Source: Thalassospira profundimaris (lineage in GTDB: Bacteria; Pseudomonadota; Alphaproteobacteria; Rhodospirillales; Thalassospiraceae). From it: DNA of 64,000 bases. The position numbers and the translations under genes are program-made. The stretch is from NCBI RefSeq assembly GCF_003326795.1, contig NZ_JPWI01000001.1, positions 496,001 through 560,000 on the forward strand, given 5' to 3'. Under the pieces are notes generated by a model. It was not told where the DNA came from. It did not search any database and saw nothing but the letters and a program-made list of their open reading frames with translations. Of the stretch, positions 61,576 to 64,000 are shown in pieces; within the stretch, counting starts at the first letter, position 1, and each line of letters begins with the position of its first letter.

Positions 61576-62211
61576 ATGAGCTTTGCCGCCTGGTTGTCTG
61601 TTGCAACCATTTGCGTTCTGGGTGCGATGACGCCGGGTCCAAGCCTGGCAGTTGTTCTGCGCTATTCTGTCGGGCAATCGCGTCAGGCGGGTTTTGCCTG
61701 TGCATTGGCACATGGACTGGGCATCGGCTTTTATGCCGTGATCACCATGACCGGCCTTGGCATCCTGTTTCAGACAGTGCCGGTCTTTCACAATGCGGTC
61801 AGTATCCTTGGCGCGCTTTATCTGATCTGGCTTGCGATCAAGGCATGGCGGGCAGCGGGATCGGGCGAGAAGTTCAATGTCGAGGGTGCCGGTGCGCTTT
61901 CCGGCTCGGTCGGGCAGGCCGCACGTGACGGCTTTATGATCGCCTTCCTTAATCCCAAGATTGCCCTGTTCTTTCTGGCGCTGTTCAGCCAGTTCGTGTC
62001 GCCTGAATTTGAATGGAGCGGCAAGTTCATTCTGGCCTTTACCGCCGCAGCAATTGATGCGGCGTGGTATTGCCTTGTGGCGATCGGGTTATCGCACGGG
62101 GCGGTCTTGCCCTGGTTGCGCGATCACGCGTCCTGGATCGAGCGTATCATTGCCATTCTGTTTGTTCTGATTGCCCTTCGGGTTCTGTGGGGGGTGACCG
62201 CTTTTGTATAA
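61576..62211 (+). CDS. LysE family exporter
   Basis: A 211-residue inner-membrane protein with about six helices. The LysE/RhtB signature AMTPGPSLAVVL is near the N-terminus, followed by FLNPKIALFFLALFSQFV, the second family motif. Such proteins export amino acids or homoserine-lactone-like metabolites. ATG 61576 is chosen for the AAAGG nine bases upstream and a correct first helix; a start at 61525 adds non-membrane residues. Substrate unknown. Confidence 0.9.
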   Translation: MSFAAWLSVATICVLGAMTPGPSLAVVLRYSVGQSRQAGFACALAHGLGIGFYAVITMTGLGILFQTVPVFHNAVSILGALYLIWLAIKAWRAAGSGEKFNVEGAGALSGSVGQAARDGFMIAFLNPKIALFFLALFSQFVSPEFEWSGKFILAFTAAAIDAAWYCLVAIGLSHGAVLPWLRDHASWIERIIAILFVLIALRVLWGVTAFV

Positions 62212-62304
62212 GGGCGGTCTGATGCATTCCTGAATTTACGTATTCTGATCGTGCCACCATCACGACGTAACCCGGATCATGACTGATCCAGACGGAGTTT
62301 TCCG

Positions 62305-63534
62305 ATGACTGACAAGACGGCCCCATCAACCGACCAGCACAGCGACGCCGGGCGCGGATTTCACCGGCTTGGCGCGCATATCGGCTTTTTGTTTGCCATT
62401 TTGCTTCTGGCCGCAAATATGCGTGGCAGTATTGTCGGGCTTGGTCCGTTGGCTGAGATCATCGGAACGGATTTGTCGCTGTCGGGAACCCAGCTTGGTC
62501 TTTTGACCACATTGCCGGTTCTGAGTTTCGGGGTTCTGTCGATTTTTGCACCGCGACTGGGACAAAAATTCGGGCTTGAGGCAACGCTTCTTACGATGTT
62601 GCTGTTTATTGCCCTTGGGCAGGGGCTTCGTGCCAGCGGAGCCTATGACATCATGGTGATCGGGACGATCATTCTGGGTGCTGCGATTGCCGTGATGAAT
62701 GTGCTGACTCCGTCGCTGGTGCGGCGCAGCTTCCCGACCCATGTTGCCTTTGTGACCGCCCTTTACACCTTTACCATGTCGAGTGGCGCGACCATTGCCG
62801 CATTCATTTCTATTCCGATACGGAATGCCGTAGATGGGGACTGGCGCTGGTCACTGGGTGTGTGGGCGGTGTTTGCAGCCATTGCCTTTGTCTGCTGGTT
62901 GCCGATGTTGCGCTACCGCCACAAGGCCCCGGCACCGGCGATGAATGCCAAAATATCGCTTTGGAAAAATACAGAAGCATGGTGGCTGGCGCTGTTCTTT
63001 GGCTGTCAGTCCCTGATGTTTTACACAGGGGTTGCCTGGCTTGCGAAGGTTTTCATCGATCACGGCATTACCGAGGCCGAGGCCGCAACACTTTTGTCGA
63101 TCTTTAACGTCTTTGGTATTCCTGCGGCCTTTGCGGCACCGCTGATCTATTCGAAAATTGCCAACAAGAAACTGGCGATGCTGGTGCTGCACATCCCGCT
63201 GATCATTGCGATTCCGGGCTTTGTGTTTGCCACGACCGAGCTTCCCTATCTTTGGGCAGTATGCCTTGGTCTGGGTCAGGGCAGCATGATCAGCATTGCC
63301 TTGACGCTGGTGGGGATGCGCGGGGCTGATCCGCAAACTTCCGCCCGTCTTTCAGGGATGGCGCAATCCGTCGGCTATCTGTTTGCGGCGATTGGTCCGG
63401 TATTGTTTGGCGCCCTTCATGATCTTCTGGGCGACTGGCAGGTCGCGCTTTATTTCCTGTTCATCGTGGTTGCAGTCCAGCTTGTCGCTGCAATGCGTGC
63501 CGGTTCGTCCGAGAAGATCGGCGTCAGCAACTAG
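62305..63534 (+). CDS. MFS transporter (CynX/NimT-like)
   Basis: A 409-residue inner-membrane transporter with about twelve helices. The early segment LAANMRGSIVGLGPLAEIIG and the following LSGTQLGLLTTLPVLSFGVLS are characteristic of the cyanate/2-nitroimidazole (CynX/NimT) MFS group. The N-terminus has a ~25-residue polar cytoplasmic tail. GGAG lies eight bases before ATG 62305. The substrate cannot be read from sequence. Confidence 0.88.
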   Translation: MTDKTAPSTDQHSDAGRGFHRLGAHIGFLFAILLLAANMRGSIVGLGPLAEIIGTDLSLSGTQLGLLTTLPVLSFGVLSIFAPRLGQKFGLEATLLTMLLFIALGQGLRASGAYDIMVIGTIILGAAIAVMNVLTPSLVRRSFPTHVAFVTALYTFTMSSGATIAAFISIPIRNAVDGDWRWSLGVWAVFAAIAFVCWLPMLRYRHKAPAPAMNAKISLWKNTEAWWLALFFGCQSLMFYTGVAWLAKVFIDHGITEAEAATLLSIFNVFGIPAAFAAPLIYSKIANKKLAMLVLHIPLIIAIPGFVFATTELPYLWAVCLGLGQGSMISIALTLVGMRGADPQTSARLSGMAQSVGYLFAAIGPVLFGALHDLLGDWQVALYFLFIVVAVQLVAAMRAGSSEKIGVSN

Positions 63535-63573
63535 GTAGTATTCCCTCACCGCCATCAGTTCAGGGTTCTTATG

Positions 63574-63611
63574 CAAAAGGCCATATTTCCAACCCGGAAA
63601 TGTGGCCTTTG
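63574..63611. terminator. Hairpin after the MFS gene
   Basis: CAAAAGGCCATATTTCC and GGAAATGTGGCCTTTG form a long stem with a 5-base loop, about 40 bases after the MFS stop. Few T residues follow, but the stem is long. Confidence 0.65.
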
Positions 63612-63690
63612 TCACATAATGGGACGGTAATTGACCCGCATTCATGTTTTGGCGCAACTGCGCAGTTGACTTTCATTCGCAATTGCATAT

Positions 63691-63709
63691 AGGAATGCAA
63701 ATCATTATT
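63691..63709. promoter_or_regulatory. Fur-box-like sequence upstream of hemP
   Basis: AGGAATGCAAATCATTATT matches 13 of 19 positions of the classical Fur box (GATAATGATAATCATTATC), 33 bases before the hemP start. It fits iron-repressed expression; an Irr or RirA site cannot be excluded in an alphaproteobacterium. Confidence 0.6.
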
Positions 63710-63741
63710 AATATAGTCGGTGCATAAACAAGGAGTTTGTG

Positions 63742-63909
63742 ATGCCTGACATCACAGGCAGGATTGAAAAACCGGGCGTTCCAGCTCAGGCGAAACATAT
63801 TCAGGTGGAAGAACTGATGGGAACTGACCGCGAGGTCATTATTATCCATCAGGGAGACGAATACCGCCTTCGTATGACGTCGAACAACAAGCTAATCCTG
63901 ACGAAATAA
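63742..63909 (+). CDS. hemP: Hemin uptake protein HemP
   Basis: A 55-residue protein. The C-terminal half shows the HemP pattern: REVIIIHQGDEYRLRMT followed by NKLILTK at the very end. AGGAG lies seven bases before ATG 63742. HemP proteins help or regulate haem uptake in alphaproteobacteria and normally sit next to a TonB-dependent haem receptor. A receptor gene would be expected to the right of the window. The Fur-like box upstream supports iron control. Confidence 0.88.
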   Translation: MPDITGRIEKPGVPAQAKHIQVEELMGTDREVIIIHQGDEYRLRMTSNNKLILTK

Positions 63910-63978
63910 GGCGTCTAACTAACGCCACACAATCAAATCTGACCAGATTTGCCAGCCAGCGCGCCAGTGCCCCGCACA

Positions 63979-63994
63979 AGCCAGCCAGCCAGCC
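63979..63994. repeat. Tetranucleotide repeat (AGCC)4 at the right edge
   Basis: Four perfect AGCC units, with a further GCCAGCCAGC at 63951-63960. It lies 70 bases downstream of hemP, where the next gene's upstream region or start would lie. Four copies are few for a phase-variable tract. A small hairpin (GGCGT/ACGCC, 63910-63926) directly follows hemP. Confidence 0.7.
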
Positions 63995-64000
63995 GAAATC

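Overview
The window looks like chromosomal DNA of a marine-type alphaproteobacterium, most likely Rhodospirillales and perhaps Thalassospira-like. This is inferred from moderate GC content, the trpB-trpA-accD-folC gene order, many one- and two-component regulators, and several solute-binding-protein uptake systems; no rRNA or other marker gene is present to prove it. Genes are dense and intact. There is no integrase, transposase, phage gene or CRISPR array. The only tRNA is tRNA-Arg(CCG).

Layout. 1-4063 (mostly minus): folC (cut by the left edge), accD, trpA, trpB and a small zinc-finger gene. 4259-9788 (plus): an orphan ABC exporter ATPase, a lipoprotein hydrolase, a class III cyclase-like receptor with altered active-site residues, tRNA-Arg, a small membrane protein and an MTA/SAH nucleosidase-like gene. 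9824-14286 (minus): a ThDP enzyme and a three-gene polysaccharide export set. 14404-20594: a signalling island with REC-LuxR, REC-EAL, a secreted Moco-fold protein translationally coupled to a histidine kinase, REC-HDOD and a single-domain REC. 20737-28684: DoxX and pirin with a divergent LysR, a CbiX-like protein, a second LysR, a thioesterase, an aldehyde dehydrogenase and a CatB-type acetyltransferase.

28832-34896: a GntR regulator divergent from a Pot-type ABC importer with an Asp/Glu/hydantoin racemase. 34975-41480: a second GntR, a TauE/SafE exporter, a tripartite tricarboxylate transporter (tctCBA) and a gamma-glutamyltransferase, with a repeated sequence motif in the control regions. 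41827-46395: opgG, opgH and an unknown gene (osmoregulated periplasmic glucans). 46652-59061 (all minus): a fatty-acid catabolism regulon with a MerR regulator, thiolase, HAD-ECH fusion, acyl-CoA dehydrogenase, thioesterase, crotonase, SDR, acyl-CoA ligase, FadL, a DUF6134-like protein and SCP2; ACGTTAACGT-type palindromes precede the MerR gene, the ligase and SCP2. 59218-64000: two glycine-zipper envelope proteins, isoaspartyl dipeptidase, LysE and MFS transporters, and a short hemP gene under a Fur-like box at the right edge.

The best candidates for new biology are the signalling island with its apparently non-catalytic enzyme domains, the palindrome-defined fatty-acid regulon, and the GntR/TTT/GGT/TSUP locus whose motif recurs 8 kb away in front of an aldehyde dehydrogenase. 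I found nothing that I would call a clearly new defence or mobile system.
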